DNA from: JAGNXB01 sp964471595
GTDB taxonomy: Bacteria > Bacteroidota > Bacteroidia > Chitinophagales > Saprospiraceae
NCBI GenBank assembly: GCA_964471595.1
Contig: CAYYGN010000001.1
Coordinates: 1 to 64,000 of the forward strand
DNA length: 64,000 nucleotides
Direction of reading: 5' to 3'
Made by a program: the position numbers and the translations under genes. Numbering within the stretch: position 1 is the stretch's first letter; each line of letters begins with the position of its first letter. Under the pieces are notes generated by a model. That model saw only the letters and a list, made by a program, of their open reading frames with translations. It ran no database searches and was not told where the DNA came from. Below are positions 63,688 to 64,000 of this stretch, in pieces.

Positions 63688-64000
63688 TTATTTGGCAGCG
63701 GCCGCTTTGCCTTCCACCGTTCCCTTGATTGTAAGGAAAATGGGACTGGGTGTCGTATTGGCCGTAATGGTCACCCGTTTGCTTTGCGGGCCGGGCTTCC
63801 CTTTGCTGTCAAATTCAACGCGGATCTTGCCTTTGCCGCCCGGTTGGATCGGTTCTTTTGGCCATTGGGGCACCGTGCAGCCGCATGATGCTTTGGCATC
63901 CGAGATGATCAGAGGTTCCGTACCTGTGTTGGTGAATTCGTAATCGTGGCGGACCACATCTCCATCCTTCACCGTACCAAAGTCGTACTCGAGGTACTTG
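63688..64000 (-). CDS. DUF1573-domain protein (5' partial)
   Basis: The frame runs off the right edge of the window, so the N-terminus is missing. The visible about 103 residues contain YDFGTVKDGDVVRHDYEFTNTG and SCGCTVPQWPKEPIQPGG, the DUF1573 core, ending in an Ala/Lys tail. It is a paralogue of the 35176-35658 protein, with which it shares the GTVKxGxxxxxxFxFTNTG and ASCGCTVP motifs. It is likely a periplasmic or surface protein. Function unknown. Confidence 0.85.
   Translation of the reverse strand, partial: KYLEYDFGTVKDGDVVRHDYEFTNTGTEPLIISDAKASCGCTVPQWPKEPIQPGGKGKIRVEFDSKGKPGPQSKRVTITANTTPSPIFLTIKGTVEGKAAAAK

Overview
The window looks like chromosomal DNA of a Bacteroidota bacterium, most likely a Saprospiria-type marine or sludge member; that rank is my inference. 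The evidence is type IX secretion (T9SS) C-terminal sorting domains on several giant proteins, PorP/SprF and PorE-like proteins, DUF1573 lipoproteins, the carboxynorspermidine route to polyamines, an MqnP-type prenyltransferase, and promoter boxes of the Bacteroidota form TAnnTTTG rather than sigma70 boxes. I saw no tRNA, rRNA, insertion sequence, prophage or CRISPR array.

Layout. 1-12 kb: the 3' end of a T9SS adhesin with SprB and SdrD-type modules, a photolyase, a TPR lipoprotein, an HtrA protease, a two-gene Fe-S oxidoreductase unit with a small conserved partner, a PyrR-like phosphoribosyltransferase and a lamin-tail T9SS protein. 12-24.5 kb: CtlX, a queuosine-precursor transporter, HscA, a SUI1/YciH factor, a divergent polyamine locus (agmatinase facing carboxynorspermidine synthase, decarboxylase and prmC), then a minus-strand run of methyltransferase, PAP2, ZIP, dihydroorotase and 2H phosphoesterase. 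24.5-36 kb: a plus-strand run glmM, class V PLP enzyme, cysteine desulfurase, dapB, then dnaG; trxB, an unknown protein, aroK plus a porin, and a DUF1573 lipoprotein followed by yajC. 36-41.3 kb: one 5-kb gene for a type B T9SS surface protein with 12 tandem Ig-like repeats. 41.8-51.5 kb: nrdA and nrdB, a 560-bp non-coding region with two perfect DnaA boxes, a LolC/E-like permease, tyrS, a nucleotidyltransferase, a LolD-like ATPase and tilS. 51.5-62.3 kb: a T9SS/envelope block with a PorE-like protein ending in SPOR domains, a 1557-residue secreted subtilase, a canonical PorE-like OmpA protein and PorP/SprF. 62.6-64 kb: mqnP and a second, truncated DUF1573 gene.

Most of the window is housekeeping (nucleotide, amino-acid, Fe-S, polyamine and quinone metabolism, translation) interleaved with cell-surface secretion genes. 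The less ordinary parts are the DnaA-box region upstream of nrdB, the SPOR-ended PorE variant beside the subtilase and PorE-PorP, a possible small leader ORF coupled to the giant adhesin, several promoters that imply leaderless mRNAs, and the back-to-back divergent polyamine promoters. All function calls come from reading protein sequence and motifs by eye; no database search was run.
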